Shown here piece by piece: positions 9,140 through 20,818 of a stretch of 47,084 bases of DNA. Positions within the stretch are counted from its first letter, which is position 1; each line of letters opens with the position of its first letter. The DNA is from an uncultured Ruminococcus sp. GTDB taxonomy: Bacteria > Bacillota > Clostridia > Oscillospirales > Ruminococcaceae. Location of the stretch: NCBI GenBank assembly GCA_947627445.1, contig CANQWA010000022.1, forward strand, positions 1 to 47,084, written 5' to 3'. A program made the position numbers and the translations under genes. The notes beneath the pieces are model-generated. The model made no database searches, was not told where the DNA came from, and saw nothing but the letters and a program-made list of their open reading frames with translations.

Positions 9140-12100
9140 ATGCGTTTACAAAATGTATACAAGGCAGATATCAACCGTGATATCAACGGTGTGATCAAGG
9201 TGGCGCAGGACGATGAGCAGTCAATTGTACAGGAGCTGACGGAGTATATCATCACCAAAGAACTGCGCCGTCATTTCAACACATTTTTGAATCACTATGA
9301 GCGCTCGCTTGATACACCGACGGATAAGATCGGCGTGTGGATCTCGGGCTTCTTTGGAAGCGGTAAATCTCACTTTTTGAAGATACTGTCCTATCTGCTT
9401 TCCAACGAGACTGTGGGCGGTAAAAATGCGGTGCAGTACTTTTCAGATAAGTTTGACAATCCCATGATGTTCGCCCAGCTTGAAAGATGTGTGAAAATTC
9501 CTACTGAAACAATACTTTTTAATATCGATTCCAAAAGCCCTTTGACGAAGGACAAGACGGCGATACTGCGTGTTTTCGCCAAAGTGTTCTACGAGCATCA
9601 GGGCTTTTATGGCAATGATCTGAAAGTCGCAAAGCTGGAGCAGTTTATGGCGAAAAGCGGTAAGATGGAACAGTTCAGAGAGAGCTTTGAAAATATTAAC
9701 GGCGGAGTATGGGAGAAGTCCCGTGATTCTTTTGCATTTTTTGAGGACGATATCGTGGAAGCGATGTCTGAATCCCTCGGAATGAGCGAGACTGCTGCCC
9801 GAAACTGGTTCAATGGTGAGGAAGAGATCGAGCTTTCCATTGAACAGCTTGTCAAAGAAATCAGAGCGTATATCGACAGCAAGGGCAAGGATTACCGGCT
9901 TATGTTCATGATAGATGAAGTTGGTCAGTATATTGGCTCGGACTCTGACCTGATGCTGAATTTGCAGACGATCGTCGAGGAGATCGGCACGAAATGCGGT
10001 GGTAGAGTGTGGGTCATGGTGACTTCGCAGGAGGCGATGGACAGCATTACAAAGATCAGCGGCGATGATTTTTCCAAAATTCAGGGACGCTTCAACACCC
10101 GTCTGAGCCTTAGTTCCAGCTCAGTAGATGAAGTGATCAAAAGGCGCATTCTTGCCAAGAACCATACTGCTGAGCAGCTCCTCATTCAGCAGTATGACAA
10201 GAACAATCAGGTGATAAAAAATTTGTTTACTTTCAGCAATGCGGTACTGAATCTGAAAGGCTATTCGGGCGAGGGAGAATTTGTAGAGACTCATCCCTTT
10301 GTGCCCTATCAGTTCCGGCTGATGCAGAATGTTCTTGCGGAGATCAGAAAACATGGCAATTCCGGCAAGCATCTTTCTGGCGGTGAGCGTTCCATGCTGT
10401 CGGGATTTCAGGAAGCATCCCAGGCGATACAGGACAAGGATGAGTATGCCCTTGTGCCTTTTTATCTTTTTTATGACACGGTACACAATTTCCTGGAAAT
10501 CTCTATCCGCCGGGTTATCGACCGCTGCCAGAATGCCGCTGATAATCATGACGGTGTCGAGCAGTATGATGTGAATATCCTGAAATTGCTCTATCTTGTC
10601 CGCTATGTTGATGATATCAGGGCAAATGTCGGCAACATCAGCATTTTAATGGCTGAGGATATTCGCACGGATAAAGTATCGGACACGCCTTGAAATCCAA
10701 CAGTCTTTGGATAGACTTGTGTCGCAGAACTACGTTTCCCGTACGGGAGATACATACACGTTTTTGACCGATGATGAGCAGGATATCGCCCGTGAAATAA
10801 AAAATACGCCTGTTGACAGCGCTGTTATCACAAAAGCAATTTCGGATATCATATTCGGAAAGCTGTTTGTCAGCAAGAAATTCAAGTACGGAAAATATGA
10901 TTTTCCATACGATCAGCGCATTGATGAAGCGGTCATTGGACAGCTCACAGGCTCTGTTGCACTGCATTTTATTACAGTGGCTTCGGAGATATATTCCACC
11001 GATGATTCGATTTCCTGATGAGATCGGCAGCGGATCATGAGGTCATTGTCGTTCTTGCAGAAAGCCAGCCTTATTTCAAGGAACTGGAAGATGCCATGAA
11101 GATACGCCGCTATGTCAAAAGCAAAAACGTGGCACAGCTTCCCGAGATGATACAGAGCATTATTCGTAACAGGCAAAATCAGGCTTCGGCGCACGAAAAG
11201 CGTGCAGAGGAGCTGATCTCGGCAGCAATTGCAGAGGGTAGAGTGTACGTTGCAGGCGATAAGCTGACGCTAAAGATGACCTCGGTGAAGGAACGCATGG
11301 AAAAAGCCATGGGTATTCTCGTGGAGAGCATCTAAACCAAGCTGGGCTATATCCGGAAAAATTATGACAGCGATGCCGATATCTTGCAGATATTAAACGG
11401 TAAAAAGCAGATGATGCTGGAAGGCACAGAGTCGTCCAATGCTCAGGCGGTCAAGGAACTGTTTCAGTATTTAGAGATACAGAAGATGAAACAGCTGCCG
11501 ACTTCTATGGGCGATATTCAAAAGCGCTATCAGGCGATTCCCTACGGTTGGCGTGAGGTGGATATTGCAGTTGTGACGGCAGAGCTAATCGCTGCACAGA
11601 AGATACAGGTAAAATACGGCGGTGCGGTAATTCAGCCGGGTGATCAGAAAATGCCCGATTATCTCCGCAAGAGAGCGGAGATCGACAAGGCGATCATCGG
11701 ATTCCGGGTTGTGCCGCCGACTGCGCTTATCAAGAAATGCCGTGAGTTTCTGAGCGAATACCATAACTGCACGTTAGGCGTTATCCCAGACGATGAGAAC
11801 GGGCTGATCGGGTACATGACAGAAAAATTTGAAACCGAACGTGATGCGCTTTATGGGTTGCTTTCCGAAGAATACAGCGCTTTCAGCTATCCCGGTAAAA
11901 ATGTTGTAGAAAATGGCGTGAAACTGTGCGATGCGCTGCTTTCTTGCCAAAAAGATCCTATTGCACTGCTGCATCAAGCTGTGGACATGCAGGAAGATTT
12001 TCTGGATCATGCGGAGGATATGAGCGATGTCAACACCTTTTTTCGTGTGCAGAAGCCGATATTTGACAGCACAAGAGCGCAGATTGAGCTGGTAAATGCC

Positions 12101-12623
12101 GAAAAGGAATAATTTCAGACAGAGGACGACGCTCTCACCGAAGTCACAAAGATCCAAGAAACTTGCCCATCAGAAGCCGTATCGGCGTATCAGCGAGCTG
12201 CCCGAATTGGTGCAGGCAGTTTGTGATACCTATGCAAGACTTCTCGTGCAGAAGCGTGAGGAGGTCAAGGCGGAGATACAGGCGGCTATGGGAGAGATCC
12301 ATCAGACTGCCGACGTCAAGCAGGCTGACATGGTGCAGAGGGCTGACCATGCGCTGATCGAAAAGCGTACCGCTGCCGAAAATGCGGACAAGCTGACTTC
12401 GCTCGATGCGATGAAAATTCAAATTAGCAATATCCGGCAGCAGTATTTGCAGAAATTAGCCGTAGTCGCCGATCCGAATGTGGATACCGTCACGGTGAAC
12501 AGAAGTACCGTTTGCCCCACGATGAAGCTGAAAAATGAAGCAGATATTGACGAGTATCTGACAGAGGTCAAGAAAACGTTAATGGACAAGCTGAATGGGC
12601 ACGATGTGCTGCATATTATTTGA
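9140..12623 (+). pseudogene. brxC: BREX protein BrxC (large P-loop ATPase), broken at five places
   Basis: BrxC is the roughly 1200-residue ATPase of type I BREX; the fragments here add to about 1160 codons. Walker A (GFFGSGKS, residues 70-77) and Walker B (FMIDE, 256-260) lie in the first intact 517 residues. Lesions seen: a shift near 10676-10690; a shift at 11011 (TTT where TTTT restores the frame); nonsense TAA at 11333, where the frame continues TKLGYIRKNY; TAA at 12110, followed in frame by FQTEDDALTEV; and a shift near 12155-12170 before the RISELPELVQ tail. Mixed nonsense and indel lesions indicate real decay. GGAGC lies before ATG 9140. Confidence 0.85.
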
Positions 12624-12637
12624 GGGAGTATCAAGAC

Positions 12638-15101
12638 ATGAACAAGACTGCGATCAAGAATTTCGCTGTATGGGCGAGAGTTACGCTGATAAATGCCGTG
12701 ACGCAAATGGCATTTGAATATGATGTTACCGAGAACGGAAAGAATGCCCCTGCACAGGATTCCGTGAACGGGCATTCACTGACGGCGGCAGAAAAACACC
12801 AGCGTTCACAGCTTATTGCCAATATTCATTGCAATGGCTTTGCGCAGACGATGGAAGAAGTGGCTTACACATGGTTCAACCGCTTTATTGCGCTGCGGTT
12901 CATGGAGGTCAACAATTATCTGCCGTCGCACACGAGAATTTTTTCGGATGGAAACGGTGATTTCAAGCCGGAAGTGCTTTCTTCAGCGATGGATCTGGAG
13001 ATGCCGGGGCTTGACAAGGAATGGATTTTGGAATTATTTGAAAAACAGGAAAACGAGCGGTTATATAAATATCTGATCATCACCCAGTGCAATGCGCTGA
13101 ACGAAAGCCTGCCGGAGATGTTTGAGCAGATTGGCGGCTGGACAGAGCTTTTATTCCCGAAAAATTTGCTTCGCGGGGACAGCGTGATCGCCAAAATGGT
13201 GCAGGAAATTCCGGAGGATGACTGGAAAGATCAGGTGCAGATACTCGGTTGGCTGTATCAATATTATAACACAGAGCCGAAAGAAAAGGTTTTTGCCGAA
13301 CTCAAAAAGAACATCAAGATCAGCGCCGAGGCAATCCCGGCGGCAACACAGCTTTTCACGCCGGACTGGATCGTGCGCTATATGGTGGAAAACTCTCTTG
13401 GCAGGCTTTGGGTCGAGGGGCACGGCAAGCCGAAAAATGCCGACTGGAAATATTATCTTGACGAGGCGCAGCAGGAAGAAGCGGTTCAGGCGGAGCTTGC
13501 AAAGATTCGTGCGGCGACCAAAAATATCCAGCCGGAGCAAATTAAGGTCATCGACCCGTGCATGGGTTCGGGGCATATTCTGGTGTATGCGTTTGACGTG
13601 CTGATGGATATTTACACGGCTTGCGGCTGGTCGGAGCGTGATGCGGCGAAGTCGATTTTACGCCATAATCTCTATGGGCTGGACATTGACCGCCGTGCCT
13701 ATCAGCTGGCGTATTTTGCGGTAATGATGAAAGCAAGGCAGTATAACCGCCGGATTTTCAGCCCGGAAAACCAGCCAAATCTGGCGAATTTTCCGATGTA
13801 ACAGGCGTTGACACATCCCTGTTATCGGGCGTGATGGAGAAATTTGCCAAGCAGTTTGCCAATGCAAATATCTATGGTTCGCTGATGACGGTAAATGCCC
13901 CGGAAGGGTTGGACGAAGCCGTTTCGGACTTTCTCCCCACGTTCGGGCTGAACCAGCGGCAGCTTGAGATGATGAGGAGGATTACCAACATTATATCACA
14001 AAAATATGACGTTGTCTGCACCAATCCGCCGTATATGGGCGGCAGTAATATGAATGCGGTGCTGTCGGATTTTGTGAAAAAGAATTTTCCGGATAGTAAA
14101 TCGGATCTGTTTGCGTGCTTTATAGAACGTTGTGGCATGCTTGCGAAACAGCATGGATATTATGCGATGATAACACAACACTCTTGGATGTTTTTGTCAA
14201 GTTATGAAAAGTTGCGTGAAAAATTAAGTGCAAAAAATTATGTCAATATGGCACATTTAGGCGCAAGGGCTTTTGACGAAATAGGCGGAGAAGTCGTGCA
14301 GACAACGGCTTTTGTACATGGAAGCAAACATATCAATAATTATTCAGGTACATATACAAGATTGGTTGATATTGTTGGAGAAATTGAAAAGCGTGATTTG
14401 TTTTTAAGCGGTGAAAAACGCTACACGACAAAGCAGGAAAACTTCTCTAAAATCCCCGGTGCGCCTGTCGCTTATTGGGTGAGTGAGAATGTAATAAAAG
14501 CATAATCAAATAAAGGGTTATTTGATTATGCTCCGACAAAAATGGGAATGACTACGGGTGACAATAACCGCTTTTTAAGATTTTGGTACGAGATTAATGA
14601 TAAAAAAATAGGCATGAAATACCGATTCTATAATAAAGGCGGAGAATATAGGAGATGGTTTGGAAACTTGAACTATGTTATCGACTGGGATAACAATGGT
14701 ATGAAAGTAAGAGAATTTAAAGGATCAACTATTAGAAACGATACTTACTACTTTCACAAAGGAATATCTTGGAGTTTAATTACTTCATCAGTAAGTAGTT
14801 TTAGATCAACTGAACATATAGAGTGTGTTTATGGTGATGCTGGTCCAGCGTGTTTTCCGACAAACAATCTGTTTTATTATACTTTAGGGTTGTTAAATTC
14901 AAAACAGACGGAAGTATTTTTGCAACTTATGAATCCAACGATTAATTTAAGTTCGGGCGTGACAGCATTAATTCCATATATATTTTCAAAAAAAATCTCG
15001 ATGGAGTAAACTCTTTTGTTCGAGAAAATATTGACATAAGCAAGCAGGACTGGGACAGTTTTGAAACGAGCTGGGACTTTAAGCGGCATCCTTTATTTTA
15101 A
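12638..15101 (+). pseudogene. pglX: BREX adenine methyltransferase PglX, N-terminal and target-recognition part
   Basis: PglX methylates adenine in a non-palindromic site and marks self DNA in BREX. ATG 12638 has GAGGGAG 9 nt upstream, overlapping the brxC stop. The SAM-binding motif DPCMGSGHI lies near residue 305 and the catalytic NPPY motif near nt 14025. Lesions: a shift before TAA 13799; nonsense TAA at 14503 with the frame continuing SNKGLFDYAP; a shift at the TATATA run near 14975, giving TAA 15007; and a stop at 15099 just after the conserved SWDFKRHPL. The remaining C-terminal third lies beyond an inserted segment (see 15117-15398 and 15414-16301). Confidence 0.85.
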
Positions 15102-15116
15102 ATTTGATAATATTAT

Positions 15117-15398
15117 CCAGCTGATAATACTTGCCACAATTGAAGAAAGGGGGGGAATTTAATGTCAGATAAATGGGATTTTTATCAAAGATAGTGAAGG
15201 CAAATGGCGTTGGCGTAGAATTGCTACTAACGGCAGAATTGTTGGCTCATCTTCACAAGGATATGTAAACAAATCTGATTGTGAAGATAATGCAAGAAGA
15301 AACGGTTGGAATGGTTAAATAGTTAATTCTTAACATTATCCATATCAAATATAAATGAATAGCTATAAAAACAATTTGTGGCAAGTACTATCAGCTGG
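15117..15398. repeat. Inverted-repeat-bounded segment splitting pglX
   Basis: The left arm at 15117-15142 (CCAGCTGATAATACTTGCC plus ACAATTG) and the right arm at 15372-15398 are inverted copies with one mismatch and one gap over 26/27 nt. They bound about 230 bp that separates the SWDFKRHPL end of PglX part one from the LISDKYAAWEQE start of part two, which are adjacent in intact PglX proteins. Inverted repeats in pglX are known recombination sites for phase switching in Lactobacillus BREX. A short mobile cassette is the alternative. No recombinase gene is nearby. Confidence 0.7.
15162..15318 (+). pseudogene. DUF1508 (YegP-like) small protein, frameshifted
   Basis: ATG 15162 follows a G-rich ribosome site (AAGGGGGGG) and starts MSDKWDFY, then stops. 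In another frame from about 15178 the text continues IKDSEGKWRWRRIATNGRIV, then a GYVNKSDC stretch, ending at 15316. Together these make a single DUF1508 repeat (F-x-D-x-x-G-x-W-R-W-R, then G-x-I-x-x-S-x-x-G-Y). The function of DUF1508 is not established. The gene sits wholly inside the inverted-repeat segment and needs a two-base gain (or one-base loss) to be read through. Confidence 0.6.
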
Positions 15399-15413
15399 AA
15401 AGGAGAGTTTATT

Positions 15414-16301
15414 ATGAGCAAACTAATATCTGACAAATACGCTGCATGGGAACAGGAATGCACCGCTCGTTTCCAGAAACTAAGATCCAACGAGGAAGAA
15501 CTCAACCGGATTTTCATCGACATTTACGGCTTGCAGGACGAGCTGACCCCCGATGTGGACGACAAGGACGTGACCGTCAGAAAAGCCGATTTACAGCGGG
15601 AAATCAAGAGCCTGGTCTCGTATGCCGTGGGCTGCCTGTTCGGGCGGTATTCCCTTGACTGCGACGGTATCGCCTACGCCGGCGGTGAGTGGGACGATGC
15701 CAGATATAAGACCATCATCCCTGTAAAGGACAATATTTTGCCGATCTGCGATGATGATTATCTGGCGACCGATCTGACGGGGCTTTTGGTGGATTTTTTT
15801 GAAACGGTTTACGGTGAGGACACACTCGAAGAAAACCTGAAATTCATTGCCGATGCATTAGGCGGCAAGGGGTCGCCGAGAGAGGTGCTTAGGAGCTATC
15901 TGTTAAACGGCTTTTATCAGGATCATTGTAAGATCTATCAGAAACGTCCGATTTACCGGCTGTTCAGTTCCGGCAAAAAGCACGCCTTCAAGGCGCTGGT
16001 CTATATGCACCGCTGGGAGCGCACCACCGTTGCCACCGTCCGCACCGACTACGTCCACGAATTGCAGGAACGCTACCGCACACAGCTTTCCATGTTGGAG
16101 GAGCAAATCGAAACGGCTGCGCCATCCGACCGGATGAAGCTCAAAAAGCGCCACGAAAAGCTGACCGCACAGCTTGAAGAAATCCACAAGTACGAGGAAA
16201 AAGTCCACCATCTCGCCGATCAGATGATCGACATTGACCTGGACGACGGCGTAAAAGTCAACTATGCGAAATTTCAGGATATTCTGGAGAAGATCAAATG
16301 A
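15414..16301 (+). pseudogene. pglX: BREX PglX, C-terminal part on its own reading frame
   Basis: This is the conserved C-terminal third of PglX (LISDKYAAWEQEC; LNRIFIDIYGLQDELTP; VGCLFGRYSLDCDGIAYAGG), 295 residues with no lesions. It has its own GGAAAGGAG ribosome site, 8-10 nt before ATG 15414, partly inside the right inverted-repeat arm, so it could be translated as a separate polypeptide. The frame is also open upstream to a GTG at 15378. It overlaps the pglZ start by ATGA. Whether it can complement the N-terminal part is unknown; the N-terminal part is itself broken. Confidence 0.8.
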
Positions 16302-18870
16302 CGATAGATAACATAAACCGCACGCTGCGGGAGCGTTTTTCTGCCGATCTGCCTGACTGCTACGAGCGCAGAATTATCTTCTGGTTCGACTCTGAGCGTG
16401 AGTTTGAATCCATGCTGGATGAGTTGGATATCCCCCATGTGAAGATACTCAGACTCACGGGAGATAATTTCTTTGAGGCAAAAATGATATTATCCGAGAC
16501 CGACACGGTGAGCAATTATCTTGTGTATGACCCTCTCTCCTACAAGCACCGTGAGGATAACTGGCTGCGGGATATTCAACGATACAGTGAGGAATTCCGT
16601 GCCGATCTGATCTCGATGCAAATGGACGAACTGCACATGCCGCAGACCACATCGCTCCGCCGTGCCATGAAGCATTATACCAAATTCTTTGAAAGCAAAG
16701 AGCGAACCGCAAAACTCTCTGCTTTCGGCACAAAATATGAAAATGCCGGACAACTGCACATCGACATTATGGCGGTGCTGTGCGGAACGAAGTATCATAC
16801 GGTTCACGGCGTGCTAAGGACGATCCTCTGCGATTCGCTCTATCACGAGGATAACGAGTGCCTGGAACAGATAGAAAAGTTTGGCAGTATGCAGGTTTTG
16901 CAGGAGATGACGGCGAAATATACGGGATACACCGGAAATGCGTTTGATTTGAATGAACTTGCTGTGCATATCTTTCTGACGGCGTTTTCGGCGATCGGCG
17001 AAGAAAAAGTCTTGTCGGGACTGGAGCAGTATATCTCACCCGAAAATCAGACCGCCTGTTATGCGTTCATTGACGACTGGCACAATTCGGAGGACAGCGG
17101 CAAACTCTTTGAACTTGCGGAGGATATTTCCGTGCGCATGAGGCTGACAGAACGGCTTGCAAAACTGGAAACACAAGCTCTGCTCAATTCAGACAGCCTG
17201 CCTTGCATAGATGAAGTCATCATCGGCAGATTTCTACAGGAGATCGGTGAAAATGTCATCAAAACCGACGAGATACTGAACGCTGTCGAAAGCCGCCGCT
17301 CCTCGAAATGGATTGACCACTACGAGCATTTGTATAACGGCTTGTACTACATCGCAAAAATGCAGGAGTTCTATTATGAGCATATCAGCGGTTTTCATTT
17401 TGGTACATACAAGGAGTATTGGGATTCCTATACAAAAGAGCTGTTTGTCATGGACACCTATTACAGACGGCTTCATGGTTATTTCCGTCAAAGCCTGGTA
17501 AGAGATTCCGGTTTGCTTGATGATCTGTTCAAGAGTGCGGTCGTGACGGCGGAAAATATCTATGTCAATTGGTATCTTGCAGAGTTGAACAGCGGATGGT
17601 GTTCGCAGATCAAGGACTGCTTTGCGGGTCGCTTTGCGCTTGAGAATATTCCTGCACAGGCGGATTTTTACCCAAACACGGTTGCACCCGTTGCCCGTGA
17701 CAGCAGGGTGTTTGTCATCATTTCCGATGCTTTGCGCTATGAAGTAGCTTTTGAGCTATCGGAAAAGCTGGTGAGGGAAACCAACGGCACAGCCAACATG
17801 ACAGCGGTGCTGTCGGAATTTCCAAGCGTGACAAAATTCGGAATGGCAGCGCGTCTTTCCCATGAGGAACTATCGCTTACGGACGATATGAGGATACTTT
17901 GTGATGGTATGCCGACTGACGGCACGGACAGCAGGGATAAGATACTGAAAAGGTCAAATCCCCACAATTGTGCCGTGACCTATGAGACGCTTCTACAATT
18001 CAAACAAACACAGCGACGGGAACTGATCAGCGGTGCAGATGTTGTATATATCTATCATAATACGATAGATGCGGTGGGCGATAAACCGAACACGGAAAAT
18101 CAGGTATTTGATGCTTGTTCAGATGCGGTGGAGGAGCTTAAAAATCTTGTACGTCTGATTATCAATTCGATGAACGGTTCCAACATCGTCATTACAGCAG
18201 ACCACGGATTTTTATATACGCACGAGCCGCTTGCAGAGAGCGAAAAGGTAAACACAAGTCTTGTTTGCGGCAATATTTTTGAAACGGGCAGAAGATACAT
18301 GCTTGCAGGCGGTCAAAGCAGTTCAGCGATACTCATGGCTGTTCCCATGGGCAGATACTCCGAGAATAGGATCGGTTACACACCTTATGAAAGTGTTCGT
18401 ATCCAAAAACAAGGCGGCGGAAGGAATTTTGTTCACGGCGGAGTTTCCTTGCAGGAGTGCTGTGTGCCGGTTATCACTTTCAAGAACATCTCAAAAAGCT
18501 CTAAAAATTTGTGGAGATCCAGAAAGCACGGGTCAAACTGATAAGTATGACCAGGAAGATCGGCAATAATATTTTCTTCCTTGACTTCATGCAGACCGAA
18601 GCCGTCAGCGGAAAGACCGTTCCTGCTGAATATGAGATCTATCTGTGCGATAGAATGTCCAATCCTGTGAGTGATGTTCAGACGCTTATTGCCGATAAAA
18701 CAGGCGAACCGCAGGACAGAGTGACCAAGCTGAGATTCACACTCAAAAGCCTAGAGTTCGACGGAAATGCAGCGTATTATCTTCATGTTGTCGATAAGGA
18801 GACAGGCGTGATCATGGAACATATCGAGTTTTCTGTCAAGATTGCATTCGCTAATGATTTTGATTTTTGA
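16298..18870 (+). pseudogene. pglZ: BREX protein PglZ (alkaline phosphatase superfamily), one frameshift
   Basis: PglZ is the other hallmark BREX protein. The first 747 codons contain the PglZ domain with VIISDALRYEVAFELSEKL, a FPSVTKFGMAARL stretch and the ITADHGFLYTHE motif of the phosphatase fold. The last about 115 residues (VEIQKARVKLIS to FANDFDF) lie in another frame from about 18512. One T is missing from the TTT at 18508-18510; TTTT restores a protein of about 857 residues, the usual length. The start overlaps the pglX stop as ATGA, implying translational coupling. This is one of the less damaged genes of the locus. Confidence 0.85.
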
Positions 18871-18881
18871 GGTGTTTACGG

Positions 18882-19178
18882 ATGAAAACAAGAAAATACA
18901 GAATCAGGGGAGCAACGGGTCGGCCTTGGGTGACGAAACAGGGAACAACCAAGCGTGAAGTACAAGCCAGGCATGACCGTGAAAATAAAGAAGCATTGAG
19001 ATCTTTAGCTGCGGTTGGCTCAATTGGATTAAAACTGTTGTTGCCTTCTGATAAGAAAAAAAGGATTTATCGGCACAGAATCTCGCAAGGGCGGAGTGTT
19101 CCGGATGATAAAGCTGCACAGGAACAGCTTGAAGCGGAAATGCGCATTCCTGCCAGGAGTACATGCGGAGGAAATATG
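18882..19178 (+). CDS. Unrecognised basic protein fused in frame to brxL
   Basis: From ATG 18882, preceded by GAGGTG, 99 codons run in frame into brxL with no stop. The sequence is Lys/Arg-rich (GATGRPWVTKQGTTKREVQA; RHDRENKEALRSL; GLKLLLPSDKKKRIYRHRI). It has no membrane segment and I do not recognise a domain. BrxL homologues begin at the MNEFDKK start, so this is probably a separate small gene between pglZ and brxL that lost its stop through a shift, or an independent start that reads through. A role in BREX is not known. Confidence 0.45.
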
Positions 19179-20326
19179 ATGAACGAATTTGATAAAAAAG
19201 TAATTGAGGCATTTCCGGACAAGTCCGTCCGTAAGGATCTGACATTGCTGATGAAGAAAGGCGCAAATGTTCCCACATATGTGCTGGAATATCTGCTGGG
19301 AATGTATTGCACGACTGATGATGAAGATGCAATTGAGATCGGACTGATGAAAATCAAGAAAATTCTCAGCGAGAATTACGTCCGTCCTGACCAAAGCGAT
19401 TATGTCAAATCCAAGATCAAGGAAAACGGTCAGTACACTGTAATCGACAAAGTGTCTGTCAGGCTGGATGAAAAAGAGGACAAGTATATTGCCAGCTTTA
19501 CGAACCTGGATCTAAAGGATTTTGAAGTTAACTCCGACCTTGTGACGCATCATGAAAAGCTGCTGATCGGCGGAATCTGGTGCATCATCAAGATCGAATA
19601 TGTGGGACTTGACAAGGAAGATGAGGAGGAAGAATACGAGGAAGATATCTTTGACGGCAATAAAAAGAAGCGTGGCAAAAAGCTGAAAAAGAAGAAGTCC
19701 AAGTATGAATCACCCTTTGCAATCGCTGCCTTAAAGCCCATTCAGATGGCAAATCTTGATCTGGATGAAATCATAGAAGCAAGGCAGCAGTTTACCAAGG
19801 ATGAATGGATCACACTGCTTCTGCGCTCCGCAGGATATGAGCCTGATGAACTGAGCGAAAAGCAGAAATTCCATTATTTGCTCCGATTTGTGCCGTTTAT
19901 CCAGAAAAACTATAACCTCGTTGAGCTGGGCCCGAGGGGAACCGGAAAATCCCACGCTTACAGCGAACTTTCCCCTTACTCAATATTGATGAGCAGCGGT
20001 CATACGACGGTTTCCAATATGTTCTACAATATGGCTTCGCACCGTGTAGGACTTGTGGGCAACTGGGATTGCGTGGCGTTCGATGAGGTCGGCGGTATCA
20101 AGGGCAGTGATGCCGATATGGTGCAGATCATGAAAAACTATATGGCAAAGGCAGCTTTGCCAGGGGCAGCGATTCCATCAGTTCTGATGCCTCTATCGCT
20201 TTTGAGGGAAACACCTTCCGAAGCGTAGAGGATATGCTGAGGACAACCAATCTGTTTGAACCGTTCCCCGAAGGCTTTAATAACGATTCTGCATTTTTTG
20301 ACCGTATCCACGCCTATCGCTTATGA
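19179..20326 (+). pseudogene. brxL: BREX protein BrxL (AAA+ Lon-like), frameshifted and C-terminally truncated
   Basis: BrxL closes type I BREX loci. ATG 19179 has GGAGGA 6 nt upstream. The text follows the family: NVPTYVLEYLLGMYC, the acidic-basic linker, Walker A ELGPRGTGKSHAYSE, and VAFDEVGGI. At 20147-20149 an AAA must be AAAA to keep the frame. In the next frame the protein continues GSFARG-like to LFEPFPEGFNNDSAFFDRIHAY and then stops at 20324. The whole C-terminal part normally following HAY-IPGW is missing, so there is also a 3' deletion. The following 27 codons (ending KTHKIGF at 20409) are unrelated. Confidence 0.8.
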
Positions 20327-20568
20327 TCTGCGATGTGCAGGATTATCTGGATGATGAGGGGATAGACCTGAACGAAAAATTGATCAAAACTCATAAGATA
20401 GGTTTTTAGGAAAAGTTGTTATATCTGTTTCCGTTGGATTCGGATTATTTTTTGCCCAATTTTCCATTCATGAAACCATTTCCGCTTTTGTCAAATCAGA
20501 ACTTGTTCTCATTATTATCCATGTGAATTTCCTTCATCAACAATAAATCATTCAGACAAAAAGCAGCA
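20327..20568 (+). other. Post-BREX junction with unidentified open tails
   Basis: A tail reading DVQDYLDDEGIDLNEKLIKT ends at TAG 20407. A hydrophobic open stretch (KVVISVSVGFGLFFAQFSI onward) runs from 20413 to TAA near 20543 and may be the end of a lost membrane protein. Neither has a start or ribosome site. An AGAACTTGTTCTCA motif at about 20503 also occurs in similar form at 45341 and 6543 (reverse). Confidence 0.3.
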
Positions 20569-20600
20569 AACCGGCGTAATCAAAATACGCCGGTTTTTTG
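20569..20600 (+). terminator. Rho-independent terminator
   Basis: The arms AACCGGCGTA and TACGCCGGTT form a 10-bp stem followed by TTTT. It marks the right edge of the decayed BREX island. Confidence 0.85.
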
Positions 20601-20656
20601 ATGCAGAAAAACAAATCCATCTTGAATGCCTCCTATTGTTATTTCTGTTCATTTGA
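20600..20656 (-). repeat. 57-bp direct repeat, copy 1
   Basis: This stretch (starting GATGCAGAAAAACAAATCC) is repeated at 21043-21099 at about 85% identity. On the minus strand each copy reads AGGAGG, a short spacer, then ATGGATTTG (MDLxFCI), i.e. a ribosome site with the first seven codons of a gene whose body is gone. The copies bracket an ABC ATPase fragment. Confidence 0.65.
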
Positions 20657-20818
20657 GTGTCCCATTATATCACACTTTGGAGGAAATAACAAGACACATC
20701 ATTCTGTTCCAATGAAAAAATGACATTTGTCATATCAAAAAGTGACTGCGGACACTTCATTTTCCCATCCGGAAATGGTACAATAATGACAGTCAATCAC
20801 CAATTTGGAGGCATTATC

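Noticed and set aside
15414-16301. A separate, unrelated gene between pglX and pglZ
   Set aside because: The text is the conserved C-terminal third of PglX (LISDKYAAWEQE onward), so it is part of a split pglX and not a new gene.
8141-20326. Explaining the whole BREX damage as sequencing error
   Set aside because: The single-base homopolymer shifts could be errors, but the nonsense codons (11333, 12110, 14503), the brxB internal deletion, the brxL 3' loss and the inverted-repeat insertion cannot.
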